From Xanthobacter tagetidis (GTDB taxonomy: Bacteria > Pseudomonadota > Alphaproteobacteria > Rhizobiales > Xanthobacteraceae), in the NCBI RefSeq assembly GCF_003667445.1, contig NZ_RCTF01000004.1:62001-126000 (forward strand): DNA of 64,000 nucleotides, written 5' to 3'. The notes under the pieces are model-generated. The model saw only the letters and a program-made list of their open reading frames with translations, searched no databases and had not been told where the DNA came from. A program made the translations under genes and the position numbers. How positions within the stretch are numbered: the stretch's first letter is position 1; each line of letters starts with the position of its first letter. Below, piece after piece: positions 8,552-15,856 of the stretch.

Positions 8552-8929
8552 GGCCGCCGCGCCCGGCCCGGCGCGTGCGGCATCCGCAGCCGGCGGGCAT
8601 TTGCCGCACGCGTTCCGGCGTCACATCGGACGCCTTGTCCAATGTCAATGGCGCCCTGCCGCTGCTGAGTTACAGGCATCCACGGGTTGTCCTTCCTGAA
8701 AGACGGGCGAGACGGCGGGAGGCGGCAGCAGCGCGCTGGCCATGGCCGTGCCGTTCCGTCTGCCGACACGCTCCAGGACGGCTCGAAACAGCGAGATAGG
8801 TCGGTGCCGTGAACCTTCCCCTCCCGGTCCTGCATGCGAAGCCGCCGCCAGCCTGCCGGCTGCGGCGCGCGTCGGCCCCTTTGCGCCCAGGACATCCCGG
8901 CGCGGCCCGCCGCCGGGCGCCGGAATGAG
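8552..8929. promoter_or_regulatory. 378-base regulatory gap before cydDCABX with operator-like dyad
   Basis: No gene is visible here. At 8626-8642 lies TCGGAC-GCCTT-GTCCAA, the second copy of the dyad found before the CydA-like operon. Overlapping its right half, 8635-8648 reads TTGTCCAATGTCAA, one base from an FNR/FixK box (TTGAY-N4-RTCAA). A perfect small dyad TGCGG-CAT-CCGCA lies at about 8577-8590. Anaerobic or redox control of the cytochrome bd genes is the natural reading, but which protein binds is not known. Confidence 0.5.
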
Positions 8930-10603
8930 ATGCGCCGCGCCCCTCGCATAGCCCCCGAAGCGGCAATGGCGGACCTGCGGCCCGCCGCCGTGGTCCAGGC
9001 CGCGGCGGCGCTGCTGTGGCTGCCGCAGGCGGCCCTGCTCGCCTTCGCGGTAGGCGGCATCGCCGCCGGCCAAGGCGCGGCCGACATGCTGATGCCGGCC
9101 GCCGCCGTGGCGGGGTTCGGCATCCTCCGCGCGCTGCTGGATGCCGCGGGCAGCCGGCTCGCCTTCCGCATGGCGCGGCAGCGGCTGAGCGCGCTCAGGG
9201 CGAACGCGCTCGAAGCGTTGGCGCGCCGCTCGCCGCTCGATGCCGCTCGCCCGCCTTCGGGACTGGCCGCGAGCGTCGTCGTGGAGCAGGCGGAAGCGGT
9301 GGTGCCCCATCTCGCCCGCTTCCAGCCGGCGCGCTGGCGGGCGGCCGTGGTGCCATTGGCGATCCTGGTGGCGGTCCTTCCCGTATCGTGGACGGCGGCG
9401 CTGATCCTCGCCGCGGCGGCGCCGCTGATCCCGCTGTTCATGGCGCTGGTGGGCTGGCGCGCCAAGGCGGTGAGCGCGGCGCAGCTCGTCGAATTGGGCA
9501 GCCTCAACGGCGCGCTGCTCGACCGCCTGCGCGGCCTCGCCACGCTGCGCACCCTCGGCGCGGTGGATGCCGCCGCCTGCCGGCTGCGCGCCGAGGCGGA
9601 GAGCCTGCGCCGGCGCACCATGGCGGTGCTGCGCATCGCCTTCCTGTCCTCGGCGGTGCTGGAACTGTTCTCCGCGCTCGGCGTCGCCATGGTGGCCGTC
9701 TATGTGGGCTTCAGCCTGCTCGGCGTGATCGATTTCGGCCATTGGGGCCAGCCGCTCGACCTCGGGCGCGGGCTGTTCATCCTGCTGCTGGCGCCGGCCT
9801 TCTTCGAGCCCCTGCGCGAGCTCGCCGCCGCCTGGCACGAGCGCGCCGCCGGCGAGGCCGCCCTGTCGGCGCTCGCGGCGCTGGGCGCGGCCGGCCCGCA
9901 GATCCAGGGGTCGGACGCGGGCGCCGCTCCGGCGCCGGCCGGAGCGCCGGCCGTGCGGCTGGAGGCTGTGCGCCTGCGCCATGCCGGGCAGGCCGAGGCC
10001 GTATTCGACGGCCTGAGCCTGCACATCGCGGCGGGCGAACACGTGGCGCTGCTGGCGCCGAGCGGGGGCGGCAAGTCGAGCCTCCTCGCGCTGATCGCCG
10101 GGCTCGTGGCGGCGGACGCCGGCGGCATCCTCATCGGCGGCGAGCCGCTCACGCAAGAGAGCGCGGCGCGGCTGCGCGCCCGCATGGCCCATATCGCGCA
10201 GCGGCCGCACATCTTCGCCGGCACGCTTGCCGGAAATGTCCGCCTCGGCCGCCCCGAGGTGGATCTCGCCGCCGCCCGCCGGGCGCTCGGCGCGGCCCGG
10301 CTCGACGCCGTCGCCGCGGCGCGGGGTGCCGCTCCCATCGGCGAGGGCGGGCATGGGCTGTCGGGCGGCGAGGCGCTCCGGCTCGCGGTGGCGCGGCTCG
10401 CGGCGGCACCGCACGCCGGCCTCATCCTGGCCGACGAGCCCACCGCTCACCTCGACGGCGCGACGGCGCGCGAGGTGGCGGATGCCCTGTTCCGGCTGGC
10501 GCGCGGGCGCACCCTCATCCTCGCCACCCACGATCCGGCGCTCGCCGCGCGCGCCCACCGGATCATCCGCCTCTCCCCCGGCCTGAAGGAGGCGGCGGCA
10601 TGA
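8930..10603 (+). CDS. cydD: Heterodimeric ABC exporter subunit CydD
   Basis: One half of the CydDC exporter, which moves reducing thiols and haem across the inner membrane and is needed for cytochrome bd assembly. 557 residues: an N-terminal six-helix exporter domain (to about residue 320) and a C-terminal ATPase. The Walker A is APSGGGKSS and the signature is LSGGEALRLAV. Walker B is HAGLILADEPTAHLD and the switch His is in LATHDPAL. The start is uncertain: ATG 8930 gives normal family length and ATG 8966 is possible. The gene overlaps cydC by ATGA, and cydAB follow on the same strand, so this is a cydDCABX operon. Confidence 0.93.
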   Translation: MRRAPRIAPEAAMADLRPAAVVQAAAALLWLPQAALLAFAVGGIAAGQGAADMLMPAAAVAGFGILRALLDAAGSRLAFRMARQRLSALRANALEALARRSPLDAARPPSGLAASVVVEQAEAVVPHLARFQPARWRAAVVPLAILVAVLPVSWTAALILAAAAPLIPLFMALVGWRAKAVSAAQLVELGSLNGALLDRLRGLATLRTLGAVDAAACRLRAEAESLRRRTMAVLRIAFLSSAVLELFSALGVAMVAVYVGFSLLGVIDFGHWGQPLDLGRGLFILLLAPAFFEPLRELAAAWHERAAGEAALSALAALGAAGPQIQGSDAGAAPAPAGAPAVRLEAVRLRHAGQAEAVFDGLSLHIAAGEHVALLAPSGGGKSSLLALIAGLVAADAGGILIGGEPLTQESAARLRARMAHIAQRPHIFAGTLAGNVRLGRPEVDLAAARRALGAARLDAVAAARGAAPIGEGGHGLSGGEALRLAVARLAAAPHAGLILADEPTAHLDGATAREVADALFRLARGRTLILATHDPALAARAHRIIRLSPGLKEAAA

Positions 10604-12288
10604 GCCCGCGCATGGCCGCGCTCGCGGCGATCCTGCGGCTGTTCCTCGCCGAGCGGCGTGGCGCGCTCATCGGCGGGGCGCTGCTGGCGGCCCTGACGGC
10701 GCTCGCCGGCGCCGGACTGCTCGCGCTGTCGGGCTGGTTCATCACCGCCTCGGCCCTCGCCGGCCTCTCGGCGGCGGCGATCGCCTTCGACGTCTTCATG
10801 CCGGCCGCCGGCATCCGCCTCCTGGCGCTGACCCGCACCGCGGGACGCTATGGCGAACGGCTCGTGACCCACGACGCGACGCTCGCCGTGCTCGCCCGCC
10901 TGCGCGAGCGCCTGTTCCGCGGCTGGGCCGCGCCGGAGGCGGCGGGCCGCCTCGCCGGGCAGCCGGCGCGGCTGCTGTTCCGCCTAACGCTCGATATCGA
11001 CGCGCTGGACGCGCTCTATCTGCGGGTGCTGGTGCCGCTCGCCGCCGCCCTGAGCGTGGGACTCGGCGCCAGCCTCCTCATCGGCCTCGTCGACGGGACG
11101 ACCGCGCTCGCCTTCGCGCTGTTCGTGCTCGCCGCCGGCCTCGGCCTGCCGGCCCTGGCGGTGCGGGCGGCGCGGCGGCCGGCGCGCCGGCGCGCCCATG
11201 GGCTGGAGGTGCTGCGCGCACGCGTCATCGATGCCGTCAGCGGCCAGACCGAGCTGCTGATGGCGGGCCGCCTCGCCGGCCAGCGGGAGGCCTGCGCCGC
11301 GGCCGACCGCGCGCTCGCCGCCGCCGACGACGCCCTCAACCGCATCGAGACCCGCCTTGCCGCGGCGCTCGCCGTGTCCGGCGCCCTGCTGCTGGCGGCG
11401 ATGCTGGTGGCCGGCGCCGGGCTGAGCGCGCGCGCCGCGATCGACGCGCCGATGGCGGCGCTGCTGCTCCTGCTGGCGCTCGCGGCGTTCGAGCCGTTCG
11501 CCGCCCTGCGCCGGGGCGCGAGCGAGCTGGGGCGCGCCGTCATCGCCGCACGGCGCACCGCGCCGCGGCTCGCGCCGCCGCTGCTGCCCCCGCCGCCTGC
11601 GATGCCCGCCCCCGGCCTCGCCGTGCGGCTCGAGGCGGCCACCTTCGTCTATCCCGGCACCGCCGGTCCGGCGCTCGCAGCCGTCGACCTCGCCGTTGCG
11701 GACGGGGAGCGGCTCGCGCTGGTCGGTGCCAGCGGCGCCGGCAAGTCGACGTTGCTTGCCGCCATCGCCGGCGAGATGTCACCGGCGGCGGGACGCCTCG
11801 CGGCGGTGGGCGGAACGCTCCTCACGCAGCGCACCACGCTGTTCCGCGACAGCCTGCGCGACAATCTGCGGCTCGCCGCTCCGGAGGCCGATGATCGCCG
11901 GCTGCGCGACGCCTTGGCGGCCGCCGGACTGGACGCCTTCGTCGCGGCGCTGCCGCGCGGCCTCGACACGCGGCTCGGCGAGGCCGGCGTCGGCCTTTCC
12001 GGCGGGCAGGCGCGGCGCCTCGCCCTCGCCCGGCTGTTCCTGCGCGACACCCCGCTGTGGCTGCTGGACGAGCCCACGGAGGGCCTCGACGGCGCCACCG
12101 CGCGAGACGTCCTGGCGCGCCTGTGTGCCCGCGCCGGCCCGCGAACCCTCGTGATCGCCACCCACCTGCGCCGCGAGGCGGCGGTGGCGGGCCGCATCCT
12201 CCGCGTCGACGGCGGCCGCATCGCCGGCGCGGCGCGGCGCGGAGAACCCGGATTTGCCCGCGCGCTCGATGCGCTCAGGCCCGACTGA
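10600..12288 (+). CDS. cydC: Heterodimeric ABC exporter subunit CydC
   Basis: The second half of CydDC, 562 residues, translated from an ATG overlapping the cydD stop. The membrane domain begins RLFLAERRGALIGGALLAAL and contains the CydC-typical LSGWFITASALAGL and RTAGRYGERLVTHDATL blocks near residues 43-95. The ATPase domain has Walker A GASGAGKST, signature LSGGQARRLALARL, Walker B LWLLDEPTEGLD and switch His ATHLRRE. The last 100 residues are Ala/Arg-rich, in line with the region. About 70 bases separate it from cydA. Confidence 0.93.
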   Translation: MSPRMAALAAILRLFLAERRGALIGGALLAALTALAGAGLLALSGWFITASALAGLSAAAIAFDVFMPAAGIRLLALTRTAGRYGERLVTHDATLAVLARLRERLFRGWAAPEAAGRLAGQPARLLFRLTLDIDALDALYLRVLVPLAAALSVGLGASLLIGLVDGTTALAFALFVLAAGLGLPALAVRAARRPARRRAHGLEVLRARVIDAVSGQTELLMAGRLAGQREACAAADRALAAADDALNRIETRLAAALAVSGALLLAAMLVAGAGLSARAAIDAPMAALLLLLALAAFEPFAALRRGASELGRAVIAARRTAPRLAPPLLPPPPAMPAPGLAVRLEAATFVYPGTAGPALAAVDLAVADGERLALVGASGAGKSTLLAAIAGEMSPAAGRLAAVGGTLLTQRTTLFRDSLRDNLRLAAPEADDRRLRDALAAAGLDAFVAALPRGLDTRLGEAGVGLSGGQARRLALARLFLRDTPLWLLDEPTEGLDGATARDVLARLCARAGPRTLVIATHLRREAAVAGRILRVDGGRIAGAARRGEPGFARALDALRPD

Positions 12289-12357
12289 ACACGCTTTTTT
12301 TCGGCGCCGCAGGGGCGGCGTCCAAGCCAGGAGACCGGACGACACCGGAACCACACC

Positions 12358-13935
12358 ATGGAACTCAACGTAGTCGATCTCTCGCGTCTGCAATTCGCGA
12401 TGACGGCGCTCTACCACTTCCTGTTCGTGCCGCTCACCCTCGGCCTCTCCGTGCTGCTCGCCATCATGGAGACGGTCTATGTGATGACCGGGCGGCCGAT
12501 CTGGCGGCAGATGACGAAGTTCTGGGGCACCCTGTTCGGCATCAACTTCGTGCTTGGCGTCGCCACCGGCATCGTCATGGAATTCCAGTTCGGCATGAAC
12601 TGGAGCTATTACAGCCACTATGTGGGCGACATCTTCGGCGCGCCGCTCGCGATCGAGGGCCTAATGGCCTTCTTCCTGGAAGCGACCTTCGTCGGCCTGT
12701 TCTTCTTCGGCTGGGACAGGATGACCAAGGTGGGCCACCTCGTCACCACCTGGGCGGTGGCGCTGGGCTCGAACCTCTCCGCGCTGTGGATCCTCGTCGC
12801 CAATGGCTGGATGCAGAATCCGGTCGGGGCGGCCTTCAACCCGCAGACCATGCGCATGGAGGTGGTGGACTTCTTCGCGGTGCTGACCAACCCGGTGGCG
12901 CAGGCGAAGTTCGTGCACACCGTCTCGGCGGGCTACGTGACCGCCTCCATCTTCGTGCTCGGCGTCTCGGCCTGGTACCTGCTGAAGGGCCGCCATGCGG
13001 ACCTCGCCAAGCGCTCGATGACGGTCGCCGCCTCGTTCGGCCTGGCGTCGGCGCTGTCGGTGGTCGTGCTCGGGGACGAGAGCGGCTACCTCACCACCGA
13101 GCACCAGAAGATGAAGCTCGCGGCCATCGAGGCCATGTGGGAGACCGAGCCCGCTCCCGCCGGCTTCACCCTGTTCGGCTTCCCGAGCGAGAGCGCACGC
13201 GAGACCCATTATGCCGTGCGCATTCCCTGGGTGCTCGGCCTGATCGCCACCCGCTCGCTGACCCAGCAGATCCCCGGCATCGAGGAACTGGTGGCCGGCG
13301 CCGAGCGCAACATCGCCTCCGGCATCAAGGCGTTCGACGCCCTGCAGCAGATCCGCTCCGCCGGCAGCTCGCAGGCCATTCCGCCCGCCGCGCGGCAGGC
13401 CTTCGAGGCCGATGGGCACAATCTCGGCTATGCGCTGCTGCTCAAGCGCTATGTGGACGACCCGCGGCAGGCGACGCCGGCGCAGATCAAGGCCGCCGCG
13501 TGGGACACCGTGCCCAGCGTGCCGACCCTGTTCTGGTCGTTCCGCGTCATGGTGGGGCTGGGCTTCTTCTTCATCGCCTTCCTCGCCCTGTTCTTCGTGC
13601 TCTCGGCCCGGCGCAGGCTCGACCGCTACCCGCTGCTGCTGCGCCTCGCGGTGCTGGCCATCCCGCTGCCGTGGCTGGCGGCGGAACTGGGCTGGGTGGT
13701 GGCGGAAGTCGGCCGCCAGCCCTGGAACATCGAGGGCGTGCTGCCCACCGTGGCGGGCGTCTCCAGCCTCGGCGCCACCACCGTGCTCGCCACGCTGGTC
13801 GGCTTCGTGGCGATCTACACGGTGCTCTTCGTGATCGAGATGTCTTTGATGCTGCGCGCCGTCCGCAAGGGCCCCGAGCCGGACGACGCGCCGGAGGCCG
13901 AGCTGATCCCCCAAGCCTTCGCCGCTGCGGAGTAG
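12358..13935 (+). CDS. cydA: Cytochrome bd ubiquinol oxidase subunit I
   Basis: The catalytic subunit of cytochrome bd, carrying haems b558, b595 and d, which oxidises ubiquinol and reduces O2 to water with high affinity. 525 residues. Haem ligands are visible: His20 in MTALYHFLFVPLTLG, His187 in KFVHTVSAGYV and Met398 in SFRVMVGLGFF. The quinol-binding Q-loop contains GDESGYLTTEHQKMKLAAIE, close to the E. coli sequence, and the protein has the long-Q-loop length. GRQPWNIEGVLPT is the C-terminal CydA signature. ATG 12358 follows AGGAGACCGG. cydB starts five bases after the stop. Confidence 0.98.
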   Translation: MELNVVDLSRLQFAMTALYHFLFVPLTLGLSVLLAIMETVYVMTGRPIWRQMTKFWGTLFGINFVLGVATGIVMEFQFGMNWSYYSHYVGDIFGAPLAIEGLMAFFLEATFVGLFFFGWDRMTKVGHLVTTWAVALGSNLSALWILVANGWMQNPVGAAFNPQTMRMEVVDFFAVLTNPVAQAKFVHTVSAGYVTASIFVLGVSAWYLLKGRHADLAKRSMTVAASFGLASALSVVVLGDESGYLTTEHQKMKLAAIEAMWETEPAPAGFTLFGFPSESARETHYAVRIPWVLGLIATRSLTQQIPGIEELVAGAERNIASGIKAFDALQQIRSAGSSQAIPPAARQAFEADGHNLGYALLLKRYVDDPRQATPAQIKAAAWDTVPSVPTLFWSFRVMVGLGFFFIAFLALFFVLSARRRLDRYPLLLRLAVLAIPLPWLAAELGWVVAEVGRQPWNIEGVLPTVAGVSSLGATTVLATLVGFVAIYTVLFVIEMSLMLRAVRKGPEPDDAPEAELIPQAFAAAE

Positions 13936-13940
13936 GACCC

Positions 13941-15098
13941 ATGATCCTTCACACCCTCATCGACTACGACACCCTGCGCGTGATCTGGTGGCTGCTGCTC
14001 GGCGTGCTGCTGATCGGCTTCGCCATTATGGACGGGTTCGATCTCGGCACCGCCATCCTGCTGCCGTTCGTCGCCAAGACCGACCTCGAACGGCGCGTGG
14101 TCATCAACGCCGTCGGCCCGGTCTGGGAAGGCAACCAAGTGTGGCTGATCCTCGGCGGCGGCGCCATCTTCGCCGCCTGGCCACCGCTCTATGCGGTCTC
14201 GTTCTCGGGCTTCTACCTCGCGATGTTCGCGATCCTGTTCGCGCTCATCCTGCGGCCCGTGGGCTTCAAGTATCGCTCCAAGCGCGAGAGCGCTTCATGG
14301 CGCAGCGGCTGGGACTGGGCGCTGTTCGTCGGCGGCCTCGTGCCGGCGCTGGTGATGGGCGTGGCCGTGGGCAACGTGCTTCAGGGCGTGCGCTTCCACT
14401 TCGACACCGACCTGCGGATCTTCTACGACGGGAGCACCCTGTTCGAGCTGCTCAACCCCTACGGCCTTCTGTGCGGGCTGCTGTCGGTGGCGATGCTCGC
14501 CATGCACGGCGCCGGCTGGCTGGCGCTGAAGACCGACGGCGCGGTCGCCGGCCGCGCCCGCGCCGTCGGCCGCATCGCCGCGGTCGCCACCGTCGCGCTG
14601 TTCGCCCTCGGCGGCGCGTGGCTGTGGCTCGCCGGCATGGGCTATCACATCGTCGGCACGATCCCGGCGGACGGCCCCTCCAACCCGCTGGCCAAGACGG
14701 TGGCACTCGCCCCGGGGGCCTGGCTCGCCAACTTCTCCGCCCATCCCTGGATGCTGGCGGGGCCGGCGCTGGGCGTCCTCGGCGCGCTGGGAAGTCTCGC
14801 GCTGCTCGGCTCGCGCTCCCAGGGCGGGGCGTTCCTCGCAAGCTCGGCGTCGATCTTCGGGATCATCTCGACGGTGGGACTTTCCATGTTCCCCTTCATC
14901 CTGCCGTCGTCGGTGGACCTGCGCTCCAGCCTGACGGTGTGGGATGCCTCGTCGAGCCATCTCACCTTGTTCATCATGCTGGTCTGTGCCGCGATCTTCG
15001 TGCCGATCGTCCTCGCCTACACCGCGTGGGTCTACCGCGTGCTCTGGGGCAAGGTGGACGCGCGCGCGATCGCCGACGACAGCAGCCACGCCTACTGA
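13941..15098 (+). CDS. cydB: Cytochrome bd ubiquinol oxidase subunit II
   Basis: The CydB membrane subunit of cytochrome bd, 385 residues. It starts RVIWWLLLGVLLIGFAIMDG FDLG, the family-defining first helix with the Asp pair of the proton path, and continues with GPVWEGNQVWLILGGGAIFAAWP. The C-terminal half contains STVGLSMFPFILPSS and WDASSSHLTL. This second block is shared by true cytochrome bd and CIO-type CydB. The gene follows cydA by five bases and precedes cydX by 12 bases. Length and motifs look complete. Confidence 0.97.
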   Translation: MILHTLIDYDTLRVIWWLLLGVLLIGFAIMDGFDLGTAILLPFVAKTDLERRVVINAVGPVWEGNQVWLILGGGAIFAAWPPLYAVSFSGFYLAMFAILFALILRPVGFKYRSKRESASWRSGWDWALFVGGLVPALVMGVAVGNVLQGVRFHFDTDLRIFYDGSTLFELLNPYGLLCGLLSVAMLAMHGAGWLALKTDGAVAGRARAVGRIAAVATVALFALGGAWLWLAGMGYHIVGTIPADGPSNPLAKTVALAPGAWLANFSAHPWMLAGPALGVLGALGSLALLGSRSQGGAFLASSASIFGIISTVGLSMFPFILPSSVDLRSSLTVWDASSSHLTLFIMLVCAAIFVPIVLAYTAWVYRVLWGKVDARAIADDSSHAY

Positions 15099-15110
15099 GG
15101 GAGACGCGTC

Positions 15111-15227
15111 ATGTGGTACTTCGCCTGGATGCTCGGGCTGCCGCTCGCGGCCGCCTTCGCGGTGCTCAACGCCATGTGGTACGAGCTGATGGAGGACAAA
15201 GCCGCCAAGCGGCCGAACCGGACGTAG
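15111..15227 (+). CDS. cydX: Cytochrome bd small subunit CydX
   Basis: A 38-codon gene just after cydB, with GAGGGAGACGCGTC as ribosome site. The product is a single-helix protein starting [20 protein letters not shown], which matches the CydX pattern (W-Y-F-A-W-x-L-G, helix, then an acidic Glu in YELMED). CydX stabilises the haems of cytochrome bd by packing on CydA. The tail KAAKRPNRT is basic and cytoplasmic. The operon therefore holds every structural part of a bd oxidase plus its exporter. Confidence 0.93.
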   Translation: MWYFAWMLGLPLAAAFAVLNAMWYELMEDKAAKRPNRT

Positions 15228-15242
15228 GCTGCCGTCGCGCAC

Positions 15243-15779
15243 TCACCCCTTGGGCGGCTGCCGCCGCTTCGCCGCCCGGACCGGCATTTCCGCCGGCCCG
15301 GCGGCCGCTGCATGGAAGCGGCAATGGGCATGGTCGGCCAAAGTCTCGATCACCCGGCAGTCGGCCACCCGGCCGTGGGCGCAGGCCTCGACCATCTGCG
15401 CCAGCTCCGCCTCCAGCGCCTTGAGCGCCGAGATGCGCCGGCGCACTTCTCCGAGCCGCGCGCCGGCGATGGCGTCGGCCTCGGCGCACGACTGGTCCGG
15501 GCGGTCCTGGAGCTGCAGCAGCGTGCGGATGGCGTCGAGCTCGAACCCGAGTTCGCGCGCATGGCGGATGAAGACGAGCCGCTTCACCGCGTCCGCCCCG
15601 TAGAGCCGGCGGTTGCCCTCGGTGCGCGGCAGCGGCGGCAGGAGGCCGGCCTCTTCGTAGAAACGGATGGTGGGAACCTTCACGCCGCTTGCCCGCGCCG
15701 CAGCGCCGATGCTCTGGAGCGCATCCGGCGGTTTGTTCGCGCTGGCCGGGTGTGCCGGTCCTGCCGTGCGGTTGGACAT
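15243..15779 (-). CDS. MerR-family heavy-metal-responsive regulator
   Basis: A 178-residue activator/repressor with an N-terminal MerR helix-turn-helix (SIGAAARASGVKVPTIRFYEEAGLLP, then GNRRLYGADAVKRL) and a dimerisation coiled coil. The C-terminal metal loop holds Cys and His residues: DQSCAEAD, EACAHGRVADCRVIE and DHAHC. The FYEEAGLLPP helix and the Cys-rich end are typical of ZntR/CadR/PbrR-type sensors, and the divergent P1B-ATPase supports a divalent soft-metal effector. An unusually long tail (AAAAGPAEMPVRAAKRRQPPKG) follows the metal loop. It should bind the dyad at 15791-15805. Exact metal unknown. Confidence 0.9.
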   Translation of the reverse strand: MSNRTAGPAHPASANKPPDALQSIGAAARASGVKVPTIRFYEEAGLLPPLPRTEGNRRLYGADAVKRLVFIRHARELGFELDAIRTLLQLQDRPDQSCAEADAIAGARLGEVRRRISALKALEAELAQMVEACAHGRVADCRVIETLADHAHCRFHAAAAGPAEMPVRAAKRRQPPKG

Positions 15780-15784
15780 GGGAC

Positions 15785-15815
15785 TTGCTCCTCTAGTCGC
15801 TAGAGCATTTAGGGT
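15785..15815 (+). promoter_or_regulatory. MerR-type promoter with 19-base spacer and dyad
   Basis: TTGCTC at 15785-15790 and TAGGGT at 15810-15815 are spaced by 19 bases, the over-long spacing that MerR proteins correct by twisting DNA. Between them lies the perfect dyad CTCTAG-TCG-CTAGAG (15791-15805). It faces the ATPase gene, which starts 41 bases downstream. Confidence 0.8.
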
Positions 15816-15856
15816 GCCGGCCGAAGGAATGGAAGGGCGAGCAGAAAGGCCGCAGG

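Noticed and set aside
8635..8648. Confident FNR/FixK box TTGTCCAATGTCAA
   Set aside because: It deviates from the consensus left half and overlaps a better dyad that is shared with another promoter; kept only as an alternative reading.
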